Shown in pieces: positions 1-12,412 of a DNA stretch of 64,000 nucleotides. The stretch lies in contig JANBPK010000706.1 in assembly GCA_027579435.1 (NCBI GenBank), positions 186,001 through 250,000 of the forward strand, in the 5' to 3' direction. The notes beneath the pieces are model-generated. The model was not told the origin of the DNA, made no database searches, and saw nothing but the letters and a program-made list of their open reading frames with translations. Numbering within the stretch: position 1 is the first letter of the stretch; each line of letters starts with the position of its first letter. The position numbers were made by a program, and so were the translations under genes. Source of the stretch: Candolleomyces eurysporus. Lineage: Eukaryota; Basidiomycota; Agaricomycetes; Agaricales; Psathyrellaceae.

Positions 1-772
1 TGAGCTCGCTGTTCAGCGGCCGAACTTACGAAGCCTTGCATTATCATGGTGGTTGGTATTCAAGTGTCGATGGTCGGTGGCCTGTGGCTTAGCGTAAACA
101 CGCTTCATAAAGGGAAGACGGGCGTACAAAGAGCGCTTAAAACGGGCCGTCTCGACTTCCAAGCGCAGTAAGAGATGCTATCAACGACTCTTTGTTTATT
201 TAGAAGCGGTGGCATGAACGCTGCGTCGTTGATGAGTTTAGGCACTCACAATTCTCATTATTCCACTGGCTCTACTCCTTTCGTTTAGTTGGGCCTGCTG
301 GTGCCGTCGAACACCCGATTCAGACAACAACGAAATGAGATCCACGAGGCTAGGCTACCAGCCAGATCCCAGCGTCAATCGAAGTAGCTGACGCTTGACG
401 TGTTGTGTGCAAGACCGCGGTACACACGCTGAGCCGCCCATTTCACTTCCACTTTAAATCAGATGGTAAGTCCAGGGTTGAGGCTCCAAAGGAGCAGTTG
501 GAAAAGCTACTTAAGTGAGAAGCGATGGTGACCCTCAGATGAGCTCGTGTGACCTTCGAGCTGAAGGAGTTTTCCTGTCCCTGAGATAACGAAACATAAT
601 GTTGTCCTTGAATGAATTCATTACATATGACATCATAGATACGTCTCGGTGCTTGTCGACAATGAGTGGTAACTTGATCATTCACCGTGAGATCAACCTG
701 AATCAGGGGAGGAACGTGCGTGCCCTCCAAGTAGTCATCTCGAGGTTGCTGTCAATGGGAACGAGTCAATGA
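1..772. other. No gene recognised (left edge)
   Basis: I see no supported coding region here. The one moderately long reading frame (443-730, minus) has no recognisable domain, no splice context and no similarity to its neighbours. The stretch is upstream sequence of family member 1. Confidence 0.5.
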
Positions 773-800
773 TGGGCGCTTAGGCAACAGTCTTATAACT
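773..800 (+). promoter_or_regulatory. Family-type promoter block of member 1
   Basis: A GGGCGCTTAGG box is followed about 10 bp later by CTTATAA, roughly 110 bp before the ATG at 906. The same two-part arrangement lies upstream of many other members. Promoter activity is inferred from this recurrence. Confidence 0.5.
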
Positions 801-905
801 GGAAGCTGGGAGTACATGTCTGGATTTGTGAACTCCCCTCCGCAGTTCTCTCTCTATCCCATACCTTCAAGGATTTGTCGCCCGGGTGAGAGTCTCTGAG
901 CAGAT

Positions 906-2943
906 ATGAACCTTTCGCCACGACCACAAGGCAATGGTAAGTCCAATCGTCGAATATCCCACCCTGCTGACCATTTACCCCTGTTTGCCTATCTAAACTT
1001 ATCGAGGCGACGAACCTGGGGCGGGAGAACGTCCCCCCCNTCCCACTGCATCCACCCAGCGGTGACTCACCCTTTGACGATCGTCATATCCCTCCTCCAT
1101 CTCGAAGACAGACGTTGGATGACTCAAGCTCGGAGACTGTCGCGAAACTCCAACGAGACCTACAAGAGTCCGAGGTGAGGGTGAAGGTCTTGCGAGAACA
1201 AGCAGACGAAGCACGCTCGCAATTGGTGCAGTCGTTGACAGAGGCCGGAATTCTCAAGAGGGATCTGGAGGAAACAAGAGAACGGTTACGACAACTCGAA
1301 GTACGGGCGAACCAGGGTCCAAGCAGCCCAAGTTCTCCAAGAAGGGGGTCTCTCAACGAGGAACAAGCTCCGAGTAGGATCGATCAGCGCATCCTGGAGT
1401 CACTACGAGATCGAGAGCTCGAACTGGTCGACGAGGTGAAGGCGTTGCGGGATGAGTTGGCAACAGTGAAGCAAGAGCTATGGGATGCCAACCAGTCGAT
1501 GGACAAGGCCACATCACTCAGACAGGAGCTCGAATCAACTAGGGAAAGACTACGCCAACTTGAAGGAATTCAGGACGGGTTAGGAACACATCCCTGGTCA
1601 TCTGAAGGCATCCACGAGGTCCGTCGAAACAGCATCGACACTACCATTTCATCGATATCGGGGTCGCGTATACAGCTACTAGCCCAGGAGGAGGAGCTGA
1701 GGGCAACCAAGCGGGAGCTGTTGGCCGTGAAACAGCAGCTCAGCGATGCCGTCACCTTGGCCGTGAGTCACAGCCCAAGGAGGACTGAGCCTGTAGGCTC
1801 ACCAACGTTCATGATGCCGGCTGATACATCATCCGTGGTGGATGTTATTCAGAAGGTTAACGCCGTCAATGAAGAGATCTTCCAGATGGCTGCCTACCTC
1901 GGGGAAGTCCTCTTTTACGAAGTTCTTGCGCCAGGTGGGGATAAGCAGGAGCATAGGCAGAGGGCTATTAATGCATCATACGAGGGTTCAAGGAATCTAC
2001 TAGGGGAGAAGTTGACGAATGCACTTGCTCAGGCGTCGATGAAGGAGCCCAAGGAGGAGATCAACCCATTCTTTGTGCAAATCGTCATGCAGATCGCCCT
2101 GACAAATTGGTGTGGAATTTTCGGACGACGATGGACTTCGTATCAGCAGGCAGAAAGGGAGCCAATTTCAAGCGGGGGACCTAGAAGGGATCACCAGAGA
2201 GAATCTGCCGCCAGCGCGGGAGTTTCGAGGCAGGCAGATTACGACAGGTTCGTTTCTGAACTCTACGATGTAATTCGTGACCACGGTACGCATCTGTTCA
2301 GCCTCACAGACGACAGAAGATTACTGATCACTGTCACCAACTATCTTTAGAGGATCAAGATGTCGCGGGTCGCTGGCGCTCAATCACCAGAGCTCACGTT
2401 CCGTTCTCAACGAATGGATGGAATCGGTCTTTGATGACGGGAATTTGCTCGATTATGGTCGTCTCTGGGTGGGTAACACGCTCAGACGCAGAGATTGCTC
2501 AAATCGAGAGACGCCTCGCATCTATCTTCAAACCACTCCTCGACCTCCGCAAGGCAACAGGGGAAGACATCACTTCTGCTGATCTCGATATTGCACTCGT
2601 CCAACTCGGTGAAGCTTTCAACCCATTGTACATGGAAGACGCATATCCAGGGGAAAGGAGCCAGAGTAAACCCAACAGAAAGAACAGCGCATCAGACCTG
2701 GTAGCGGGTACGACTGGATTGGGATTGCAAAGGCTTTCGGTGCGAAGGTTGAAGACCGGCGGAGTGCAGAGGCAGGCAGAGAGGTTTTTGTCGTTGCCCA
2801 AGGTCGTGCTTGAGAAGACGGTGATGGAGGCGCTGGAGTCGTCTCCACTGGTCAGGAAGCCAAAGAACAAGGCTGTGTCTGGGAGTAGTATGCGACCCAG
2901 ATCCAGGAGCTCTAGCGTCTTTGGGAATATGTTTGGCCTCTGA
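906..2943 (+). CDS. EPGAG coiled-coil family member 1 (long form, 633 aa)
   Basis: Exons 906-936, 1007-2285 and 2351-2943. The N at 1040 follows seven Cs; deleting it gives 634 codons including the stop and recovers the sequence Asp-Glu-Pro-Gly-Ala-Gly-Glu at the start of exon 2, the family signature. Residues about 45-250 are coiled coil with heptads rich in Leu, Glu and Arg. From about residue 283 (Val-Val-Asp-Val-Ile-Gln-Lys-Val-Asn) begins the conserved helical C-terminal domain. It contains an Ile-Val-Met-Gln-Ile-Ala-Leu-Thr-Asn-Trp-Cys stretch and, after the last intron, an Ala-Gly-Arg-Trp-Arg-Ser motif. Both introns are phase 1, as in the rest of the family. No catalytic motif, signal peptide or membrane segment is visible, so it is probably a soluble oligomeric protein. 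Its coiled coil (Arg-Glu-Gln-Ala-Asp-Glu-Ala-Arg) is closest to members 2, 3 and 15. Confidence 0.85.
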
Positions 2944-3470
2944 AATGCATGACAACCCGTTTGACGTCGTGGATCGACTTCTGCTTTTCATATGATACCA
3001 TTGGCTACGGACGACAGTTATGTACCGCCTGAGTTTCTCATATACATGCAAAGCGATTCCTTTAGCCCAATTGCAAAAGAGACCGGCAACCCAGACACAA
3101 GCAGTAGCGAAACAGATTGCCAGGCAAGTTCAAGGACGTTCAAACTGTATCGCGAGCCTTCGGTCTTGGTTTGGGTGACGAACAACGCAAGAACGACGAA
3201 CTAAAAGTCTGAGCATAAAATTGAGGGGTAGATGGTCAAGCTTTCAAGGAGGAGATGTAGCTTGGAGCGCAGCGCGTTGGGGAAGGTGCAGAGAAAGCAG
3301 TGAGAGTTTGAGACGAGTTGTTTCAAATTTCTCCACTGTGTGTCCTTATTTACCAGCGCCCTCCCGCCGGGTCTCACCGCCGATAGTGCCGGAAGCGGTA
3401 TATCTGTAGGCCCGTACATTAACGTCAGCCTTCTTCCAACCTTGCCCAACGCCGCCTGTCCTGGCAGACG
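2944..3470. other. Intergenic, no gene seen
   Basis: The gap lies between two plus-strand genes. Short frames exist on both strands but have no family resemblance or splice support. Pyrimidine-rich sequence just before 3471 fits a fungal transcription start region. Confidence 0.5.
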
Positions 3471-5562
3471 ATGGCGCAAGTCAACCTCCAAGCGCCGTCG
3501 CCATCGTCGCCTTCCTATGCAGCAACGACTGGCCACCAGAGCCCCCAGGTCATGTTCTCATCGGCGGCTACTATGTCGCCTTCTGCAATGGGATTGGAAA
3601 TTCAAGCTCTCAGGGCTCGGTGCTCTAGGCTCCAAACTGAGAGGGACAAATTCAAAAATGCGCTGTGGAATTTGAGAGCAGAGTTTTCGGCGCTTCAGAC
3701 TCATGCGGAGGGGCTGGAGTTGGAGAACGCAGAGTTAAGAGAAGGCTTGTCCCCGTTGTCGATATTGGCGGCGTCGGATAGTTGGAGGTTCGAGCATGCT
3801 GCTGCCGTTGTGAGTCATCTTTGGATCGGAGGGAGTGGACGTTCTTTTTAGTTTTCAGGTGCTAATTTATTTTTTNGTTCTTTCTTTTGTTGGGACGTAA
3901 TAGGAACAGTCGAGTAGCTCGATACCCGTGCAAGGGCACGATCCTCTTTCCACTTCCATCCCGAATGGAGGGGCACAATTGCTTGAACCAAGTCTTTCTG
4001 TACCCTCTACATCCTCATCTACCTCTGTCCCGGTTATCATGACCCAAGAATTCGCACACGTCCCAATGCCAAGTGTAGCGAACGAACCTCGTGCGGTACC
4101 GCAACCCGACCACAACCTCCTACCTCTCCATTCTTCCTCCGAAGGCAACTCGGGCTCGCCGCTTGCTGGCCCACCCATAGAGCAACACGATGAAAATTTC
4201 ATGACGGTATCGTTCACCGACCCTCTTAGAGAGATCGTTACATCCTCGGCTGCAGCGGGAGCGACGACGGGTCATGATCCACCACCGTTCTATCGTATTG
4301 GGCCTCCAAGATCGAAATCGAAAGTGAGTTGTCACTTCCCTCTTGGTTGATCTACCTAGGCCCAGACTCCCTCGTTAACGTGCTCGCCCAGAACAAGAAG
4401 GGTAAAAGGAAGGAGACGGAAGGGAAGAGAAAAGATGTCGAGCCTTCAACTGTACGTCTTTCACTTTCGTGTTGATTCTAATTTCATATGGACGTCTACT
4501 TGACCATGGGTATTCTGTTTTAGGCTGAGGGTAGTAGACCATCTCCAGCTGCTACGAGATCCAAACGCTCTCTTCCTGACGATTCAGAGCGTGATGGTTT
4601 GTCGAGGAGGTCCTCGGATACATCGCCATCGGCTTACTACAAGCGGATCCGAACGAACGACGTCGATTCGAATACGATGACGATGGCCTCATTGCCTACA
4701 GATCTTCGTTCGATGATTTCTCTCCCGGAGGATACATCTGTAAGTGTCGATCTCTTTTCACTGTTTATCTGGGAATGTTTTTAGTGAGAGGACAAAAGAT
4801 CTGAAGCTGATCGCGATCTTCTTTCTTTCTTTCTCATTTCATTTGTAGTCGGACCTCCGTGCCCAGTTCGATTCTATGATGCAACCGCAACTCAGTCGCC
4901 ATCGTTCGGGGGAGTCTCTCCTCCCTCCACCATCACCATCAGACATGAATGACAATGCGCCTTCGCCTCCGGTTGCGAATGAGCCTGCGACGGAAAACAG
5001 GCGGCCGAGACCGCTGTTGGGATATGGTGTTCGAGGCACCGTGGAAGTCGAGCAGCAGGAAACACATAATTCTCCGGAAGGAGACAGCGGGCCTTCAGTT
5101 GAAGGCACAGGTTCGGATCTGGCTGACGGACCTGAACATATCACGCAACCGGAATCAACAGACCCACCGCAAGCTAGGGGTCTGGAGCGGAAATCTGGCA
5201 CGCCGCTCACTCGCAACTCGCCTCCAGCACAACCACGGCCCAAACCCGAATTCGAATCCATCTCAGCTCCACTTCCACGTCGTTCCTCGAGAAGACCTTC
5301 CGTTACGCCTAGCGTGGTAAGCACTCGGAGTACACGCTCTAGATCTTCGCTTGCTGGAGATGGTCGAGTTTCAAGAGTGAAGACGCATTGGGATCCGAGT
5401 ACAGGAAAGAGGATTCAGATTGGACCGCCTGGAAGAGGGCCGTCGGTCAAGGCTGGGAGTGGGAATGGGAAAGGTAGTGGCGGTAACTCTCCTTCTGTGC
5501 CGGAGAAGAAGAGGTTGGTTATTTCCATCAGGCCGAAGGGGTTGAGGGGCGTGAGGAAGTAG
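3471..5562 (+). CDS. Coiled-coil plus long disordered-region protein (582 aa), function unknown
   Basis: Exons 3471-3809, 3904-4323, 4392-4451, 4524-4739 and 4849-5562. All junctions are GT..AG and all are phase 0, unlike the phase-1 family around it, so this is an unrelated gene. Residues about 44-95 form a coiled coil (a run from Gly-Leu-Glu-Ile-Gln to Leu-Arg-Glu). The rest is Ser/Pro/Thr-rich and probably disordered. The C-terminus is basic, with a Thr-His-Trp-Asp-Pro-Ser-Thr-Gly motif and an Arg-rich end. I do not recognise the family. A nuclear or cytoskeletal role is possible but not shown. The N at 3876 lies in intron 1 and does not affect coding. Confidence 0.75.
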
Positions 5563-6293
5563 GATAGGCTTAGGTACGAATGCTATCGATCGCCGGGAAG
5601 TGTCAGGAGTATACTCAGGTGGGACTCACCGAGGGGAAATGAGTTTGTTCTTATGCATCATTTGAGGGGATGTGGACTCGATTCGAAGTTTGTCCTTAGG
5701 TACTGGTAGTTATTTGCAGGCTTATTTCATCTCCCCACTCGTGCTTATAGCTAGATGTAGTTTTTTCTACGTCCTCGGACGTCTACCGTTGCCTGTGTTC
5801 TCCTCCACGAACACAAACCTCTTCTCATTCTTGAGTATCGCACCTATCCTCCCTCAATCTACTTTGGCAATTCAAGCTCACGGCAGAGCATCTGTGTGCG
5901 TCAATCGGCGAACCGTCGGCAGCTCCGTTGACTCGGCGGGCGCCGTCCTGCCCCGAGTCGATGCCATCATGAGATTCCTTCGACGCTAAGCACTCAACTT
6001 TCTTCATTTTCTCGCTACGCATCCTGGATGCTCGCTCTCGCGGTTGGAATTTGAGACGGGCCTCGAGCTCAGGGAGCTGTCCGCCACCCTCCGGGCCGGC
6101 CTCAATTGAACCAATTCGAAGCCTGGCTGAGGAGCCGAGCTCTTCCCATGCAAGCCTCCTCTCCTTTCCTTCAATCAACCATCCATCCATCTGGACTTTC
6201 TTGCTTGCTGAGGCTTGTTCTTGGTGTACGCTCGCACAACCGACCTCAGACAATCCTCTAGTCTCTGTCCGTCTCCTTCTATTCGAATAGGCC
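5563..6293. other. Intergenic, no convincing gene
   Basis: Several frames of 60-160 codons overlap on both strands with compositional bias and no domain. I see no consistent splice model. The pyrimidine-rich tract about 6160-6290 may be the promoter of the small gene that follows. Confidence 0.4.
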
Positions 6294-6896
6294 ATGTCTG
6301 AGCAGCTTGGAGCCGTGATTGTGTATCTTGGTACTTGTTGCGGTGAGGCCCTCCGTACTCTCTCGAGTATGCCTGGCTGACATTATGTTCTCCCTGCTCG
6401 TCGCACTCGCCCTTCCCCGCCTCGCCACATCTACAAATCCGCAAATTCACCCTCACAAACATCCAAACACCGTCATTCCCTTACTTACCCCACACACTCC
6501 ACGCTTCCCCACCCACGGCCACTCTCGTCCAATGTCGATGTAGGCTGCTGCTTCCGCTCAGAATCCCTCGCCGAGAAACTCCAATCTGGCTCCGAACTAC
6601 GTGCGAGACCCAAACGAGACCCTCGCGAACAAATGGTGGACGATGAGTTTATGAAGAGGGATTACAGGCGGGATGCGTCGGGGCAATTCATTAGCGTTGA
6701 GGCGAGGCCGTCATTGATGGCAATTACGAACAGCAGTGGAAGCGGGAGTGGACTCAAGAGGAAGGAGGAGGGGTTGCCTAGTGAGGGTGGGGTGGAGGCA
6801 CAGTCTTTGAAGGTGGAGGAGGGTTCAGCGGGTGGGATCGAGGTGGATGTGTTGCCGCATAGTGGTGGAGCAGGGCTCACGAGGTTGCCTGGATAG
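6294..6896 (+). CDS. Putative small protein with hydrophobic Cys-rich start (133 aa)
   Basis: The proposed exons are 6294-6342 and 6544-6896, joined by GTGAGG..TAG; the total is 402 nt, a whole number of codons. The first exon encodes a hydrophobic stretch (Ala-Val-Ile-Val-Tyr-Leu-Gly-Thr-Cys-Cys-Gly) that the splice continues with Cys-Cys-Phe-Arg, a pattern of small fungal proteins that are membrane-associated or acylated. The second exon is charged and Gly/Ser-rich, with no domain. The 201-bp intron is longer than its neighbours, which lowers confidence. Alternatively exon 2 (ATG at 6633) stands alone. Confidence 0.4.
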
Positions 6897-8034
6897 ATGA
6901 TCGTCAGAGGTTGGGGGTGGCTCGCTCCAAGCGAAAGTGGGGATATATCACGATACAATGGGTGCGCACTTGTTTGTTGTGTGTGTGTGTAAATTCAAAG
7001 GTTGGAAGGGTCTACTTAAACTGACCACCGACCCCCCCCAGGTTGGTTACGGGGGGNATTCCGGCCCCATCAATCTGGACCCCACCAGGGCTGCCAGCGA
7101 CTGCCTGGGACGATCTAATGAGACCCCTCCCAGATGTCCATCCTGCAGAAGCTGGTGAGGCGAGGAATCCAGTGGGCGATATTAAACGTGTGCGAGACTA
7201 GAGAGTACCTATTTAATCCCCTTCTTTCATAGTGTATTTGTCTTCGATTTAGGTAGAAGTTACAGTAAATACACTAGGTCTGTATAAGGGATACTCATCT
7301 ACCACTGCGAGAACCTTAAATACATACTTTGCGACCTGCTTTACACTATTTGATGACCTAGGACCGAGCGAAGACTGAACGTAGGGTCGGTGAACAGCAC
7401 CGTCTCTCTTCACCGACTACCACCCACGCTGAGGTGTCGTCGATAGCTCTCCCTCGTTGTCGTCTCGCTTTTCTTTCACCCACCCACCTCTCCCTAGAAA
7501 CACCAAGACTTACCGCGACGATTCTCTCGACCATTGCACACATTTTGACAGCAGCTGTACATTCGGCAACATAGATTTACGTTAGAACCAATCATCATCT
7601 TGTCATCTGCGAGGAAGAGGGCACAACAGTTTCAGATACATTTATCCGCTTAGGACATTGTCGCGGTCTTAGGAAGGATAATAACATTGCTCGGTGTGGA
7701 TCTCACACTTTTCCCCACTGATCGCAACCTCAAAGGCTTCAGCTTTCTTCTCGCTTTCTCCTTTCCTTTCTTGCCTCTGTGTTCATTGCCTCATCGGGTG
7801 ACGGACCAACTCCGTCCAACCCCCGAGCAACGACGACGACGAAGATCCACAGACTGCCATGTGTATAAGCATTTTGAGCTGCTCTGCCAAATTCTGTCCG
7901 CTGATGAGGCTTAGTGCTATACCATCCCACGTCTTCACAAGATCTTGCGCCCAAGTTTAATTCTATCTGGGAGTGCTGTGCATTCAAGAATTACGTGGTG
8001 AGAAACTGTCCGGTTCAGGGGTTGAAGATGGTTA
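6897..8034. other. Intergenic, no gene recognised
   Basis: Low-content sequence with a (GT)n tract near 6975-6990 and C and G homopolymers (N at 7057). Reading frames are short and without recognisable content. Confidence 0.45.
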
Positions 8035-8450
8035 CTAACCCTGTTCGGGCCCATCTTGGCGACAGCACTTTGAATAGAGGGAAATGAGCCCAGTGAGTTC
8101 CTCGTTCGGCGCAATCCAGTATTTACCTACAATATCTCTAGTGCAAAACCTCCGATTGGTGAAATGTTGCACCATTCTTGGCGAGGTCGTAGTAGGTCGC
8201 GTCGTAGTAGTTGGTCGTCGCAGCAATCTTTGGCCCTGGAAAGCCAGCCAGTTGATGGAAGTAAAGCCTCCTGGACCAGACGTGTCCCGGTAACCCTGCT
8301 CATGCTCGAAACGCCGAGCAAGATTCTGATAGATGTCGCTCTGAGGTCCTATCGCAAGGGGTTGTCATCAGAAGAGAGTCTTGTAATGGAAAAGCAGTCC
8401 GTGAATGTAGGTACAAACATCGGGAGGAGAACCGGAGAACGCAAGGTAGA
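8035..8450 (-). pseudogene. Degenerate copy of the minus-strand sequence at 11.98-12.40 kb
   Basis: The segment aligns over about 380 bp with the minus-strand segment near 11,985-12,402. The shared peptide Asp-Leu-x-Lys-Asn-Gly-Ala-Thr-x-His and its flanks are recognisable in one frame, but this copy has an extra G, a 6-nt deletion and stop codons, so no single frame survives. Both copies have the same orientation. The parental gene family is not recognised. Confidence 0.55.
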
Positions 8451-8599
8451 CGAAGGTTACCCGAATGTGCGGCCGCAAGTTCGAAGTGGAACAAATGAAC
8501 GGAGGCCATTACAAAGCTTCACAAGAGCCACAACTTACAACTGCAAAGCGGTATTGGAAACTTACCTAGTGACCATTTATAGACATCTTTAGGCGAGTA

Positions 8600-9067
8600 G
8601 CTACGAAGCTAACCTGTTTGAATGGGGAGATTGGCCGGCTATGCAAGCATAGCTTGAGCGATGACTCTTGCACTAGTATTTCCAATACAACGGTCGCTTG
8701 GACGGCACACCGAATTCGTTCGTCGCAGTATTATTGCTTTAATTCTACGCTTTGCGTTCCAACTTCTCCTGATACTAGTATGAAGCAGAAGCAGCTCCCG
8801 ATGCACCGCCCTCAGATCACCCAACAGTCCTGTGGCAGTTTGTATAGTGACAAACAGAAACCTTGATACCATTTAACTGCAGTAGCATAAGAGCAATCTA
8901 AGTAGCAATAGTCGGCGGTGATAGTGCGGCGGTTTCAGAGGTGAGAGCTGTACACGACATATAAATGCGTGATTCTATCTCTCGTTTTTGAATTCGTTGC
9001 TCCAAAGTTCTTCTTACTCTAGGCTATACCATAAGAGTAGAAACAGTGTGTCCCTCCATCCCCTCTC
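8600..9067. other. Intergenic, no gene seen
   Basis: No supported frame. The last about 100 bp probably include the promoter of the membrane-protein gene starting at 9068. Confidence 0.45.
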
Positions 9068-11380
9068 ATGCTCCCTCTGCAATCCAGCGAAGCACCCCCG
9101 AGAGACTCAAAGGAAGTCATAGTCGTTGATCCCCTTCCTCCTGCCCGACAACCAATATCCATCCCACAAATCCTGTTTAGCCAGTCGCTGCGCCTGTACT
9201 GCCTGAGATGCATTCTGGTTACAGGAAGTCTCACTTTGGCTTTTCAAGTCTACTGGTTGCACTTCATACCGGGAGTTTTTATTCTGAGCGGAACGATTTT
9301 ACACCATCTACTGAGGTAAGTTTATTGCAGATTCCCCTGTGCCTTTTCTCTCTCTAATTTGTCTGAAATTCTTTGAGCGCATTTGGACCGTTGCAATTCG
9401 TCCCCCTGTCTGGCTGGATGGATATCCTCCTGATACTTGTGGAACTTTCCTGTGAGTAATATGAAGATGTCCTCTTGAGTTTGAAAGGACCTTGACAACA
9501 TTGCAGTCAACAGTTGGGCCCTGAGTGGCTATAATACAAGCGTCACAGACTATAGACGTGAAGTGATCGGGGTTTTTAGCACGGTCTTGGTCATCTCGCT
9601 AAGTGCTTTACTGGGCATCAAAATTGTTCAGCTGATCGATGCAAGGGGTAGAATGATCACTGACCGAGTGGACATTCTGAGAAATCGTTTTAATGGAGTT
9701 TGTGGGGAACTGGAGAGACCAAAGGGCTGGAAATACCCTTTCCAAGTGTTGCTTGGCAAGAGTCTCTGGGAAAGGAAGTTTCCGTCCGTCTATCATTCTA
9801 GGTCTCTTCAATGTCGATGATTGAACTAACACAAATACTAGAGGTGAACCGCTACGGATAGTTGTTTTCCGAGGTCTCTTAAGCCTCTTGGCGATATCGG
9901 GCATAACAGTGTTCGGAATATTCGCGATTGTACTAGAACCGGTCAGCGAGATAGGGGCGGTACACACCAGAGAGCTACAAACCTCCTCCTTTGACTGGAC
10001 GCCCAAGACCTCGACTCCTATTACCTGGAATGTTGCTATGGTGGGTGTCACATTATCTCAAACGAAACACTGTAAACCCATTCTTTTTTTGCCTTAGGTG
10101 TGGCAAAACCATACGAACGCCACAAAGCATCTTCGAGACACAGTCTCCGTTACGCCTCTGTGGACTCAGCTTGCTGGATCTAGCAGTTCCGGTGGCCCGC
10201 AGTGCAGCCTCATGGATCTGGACTACCACCCCATTGAAGAAGCTTCCAGCGCTATCCCGGTGGGCCTATATAGGCACCGCCAGAGTGTAATCTTCAACTG
10301 CCCACCGCGCAAGGCCATCTACCAAAATTTGTCGGATTCATACATATTCTTCTCGGAGCGACGGCATACTCAGCCAGACCTGAAGATCACCGTTAATTTC
10401 ACAGAACTCTTGAACCCAACCGAGCAACCCGGTGATCACGGAATTGTATCCGACTCATTGAAGGTTTATTTGGCACTCACGAACAACATTGACGACGTAA
10501 TTGCCTCAACTTCAGTCACTCACCTCGTACCGGGAACCAATCTAGTGGGTGTTGCAGATTTAATTGTGCGACAACGTCTCAAGGCAACACGCTTATCAAC
10601 GTTGGGCTTCGACGTAAGTCCTCCCTGATCACGACACTGATAGTCTCTTAACCTGAAACTGACCACTGGAACTAACTCAAAAGATATATCATACTTTCCT
10701 GATTTCCAGAATGACGTCTACGACTGCTGACCCTTCAGCAGCAATCAGCCCCGACTATCCGACCGGACCTAACGTCTCAACGTTCCACATTGTACCTAGC
10801 GTCTTTTCAGGCGAATGGACCATTGTACAAGATTATCGGACAAAGTCGGTTATGGGTGGATTTGCCGAAGTCGAAGGCTTGGGCACTTTCTTGAGCATCA
10901 TTTTTGTTATCCTATTCGGAAACAGCCTTCTGGGGATAGTGTATCGTACGTCGCCCGCTCTAGTGCATGCCGGAATACAAGTCCTGACTATTCACAGGAA
11001 CAAAGCTACTTACACCCTTCGGCCTTGTTCATCACCTTGATACTCCGCGAGAGAGGTTGCTTGAATCGTTCAGATCTGAACTTGGTGACCTCAGCGATGA
11101 AAAGAAGCGTCAAATGCTCTTGAAATTTGTGTTTGACTTTGTCATAGACCTTGATGTTATCGCAGAAGAATCTCCAACACGGAGGAAAGGTGGTGATATC
11201 GAGCAAGGCAATGACGGATTGGTAGTTGCAAATGTGGAGGGGCATGTCGTAAATGGCAAGGAAGCAGATGGGGGAGAGCAGAACTGTTTTCAAACGTCAA
11301 GTTCCGGGTTATCTATGCCTCCTGGGACACAGGACAGACAGGAAGTCAGGGAGCACCCCGATGAGCACGGTGTTGCATAA
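9068..11380 (+). CDS. Multi-pass membrane protein with glycosylated extracellular region (658 aa)
   Basis: Seven exons: 9068-9315, 9378-9451, 9507-9801, 9842-10040, 10098-10613, 10684-10945 and 10998-11380, totalling 659 codons with the stop. The N-terminal third has two hydrophobic segments (around Val-Tyr-Trp-Leu-His-Phe and around Trp-Met-Asp-Ile-Leu-Leu), and two more follow (around Val-Phe-Ser-Thr-Val-Leu and around Ile-Ser-Gly-Ile-Thr-Val-Phe). A long polar region then carries several N-glycosylation sequons (Asn-His-Thr, Asn-Ala-Thr, Asn-Leu-Ser, Asn-Phe-Thr). A final membrane segment (Leu-Ser-Ile-Ile-Phe-Val-Ile-Leu-Phe) is followed by a cytoplasmic tail with a Phe-Gly-Leu-Val-His-His motif. 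The organisation resembles a family of uncharacterised membrane proteins that I associate with Agaricomycetes. Role unknown; a surface or sensor protein is possible. Confidence 0.75.
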
Positions 11381-12016
11381 GAGGCTGGATGGGTGATGGA
11401 ACTTTATGTGATCACGCTTGATATATGTATTTTTTTNGCTCAATGTCTCTGATTACAGACAATATAACAGCCGCTGTGATATATTCCGTACTTTGCGCTC
11501 CGGTGCATTCAATCCATATATCTGTCGCCCTGACTTCCCAGCACCGTCATGATGCTCACTACTGCATCTCTCAGATGCCCTGAACACCGATCGCCTTGAC
11601 ACGAAGGGCGCCATGATACCTGGGGACGAGGAAGGCTTGGAAGTCAAGCTCACTCGGGTTTGACTTTAACTTAGCAGAATATTTAATGTCAGACTGGAAA
11701 GCGCGGTCTTGTGATAGGAGCCCACTTACACGGTCCCGGATAGCTCGATCTCAAATTTGCGGAATAGATTGCCGGGAATGAGGTAGATTTCGGCCCATAA
11801 AGGGCTGGCAAGGGTCATTAGAGATAGCTTTCGTCACGAGCTGAAGAAACGTACTTGATACCCAAACAGGACCTGGAACCTTTGGAAAACAGCACAAGAT
11901 AACTTTCGAGGTCGCTCCCATTCTCAAGTCATCGCAAAGAATCAAAAGCCTTCGGATTGTGAAAATTGTCTGGGTTCAGGTAGCTAGTGAGTTCCTCGTT
12001 CGTTGCAATCTGGTAT
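11381..12016. other. Intergenic; possible gene remnants on the minus strand
   Basis: There is an N after a T run at 11437. On the minus strand, 11,740-11,830 can encode a peptide-like stretch (Ala-Glu-Ile-Tyr-Leu-Ile-Pro-Gly-Asn-Leu), and the sequence may continue the remnant at 12.0-12.4 kb. I cannot assemble an intact gene. Confidence 0.35.
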
Positions 12017-12402
12017 CTACCCACCGTATCTCTGGTGCAGAACCTCCAATGGGTGAACTGTTGCACCATTCTTGACGAGGTCGTCACAAGTGGCGTAGTA
12101 GTCGGTCAACGCAGCAATCTTTGGCCTGGAAAGCGAGCCAATCGAAGGAAGTAAAGCCTCCAGATGCTGGACCAGCGACCGCCACGATGAATAGCGTCCC
12201 CACAGCAATCGCGACCTGCTCTTACTCGGAACGCCCAGCAAGATTTTAATAGATGTCGCTCTGAGCTCCCATCGCAGGGTGCTGTCTTCAGAAGAGGGTC
12301 TGGCAACGGATAGCGATCTGTAAATGTAGGTATAGATACCGTTGACGGTAAGGTGGTTGAACTTAATCATTATGCCCTTCTCTGTACGGAGACTCTCACC
12401 CA
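12017..12402 (-). CDS. Small ORF, possibly a gene remnant (128 aa)
   Basis: An uninterrupted minus-strand frame begins with ATG at 12402 (Met-Gly-Glu-Ser-Leu-Arg). It is the better preserved of two related sequences; the copy at 8.0-8.45 kb is frameshifted. Conservation of the peptide Asp-Leu-x-Lys-Asn-Gly-Ala-Thr between the copies suggests that the frame was once coding. No domain is recognised. The frame ends while the DNA similarity continues, so this may be a truncated or unspliced fragment. Confidence 0.35.
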
Positions 12403-12412
12403 TGATAGCCAA

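Noticed and set aside
443..730. Minus-strand 95-codon frame near the left edge
   Set aside because: No domain, splice context, promoter block or paralog similarity; likely chance.
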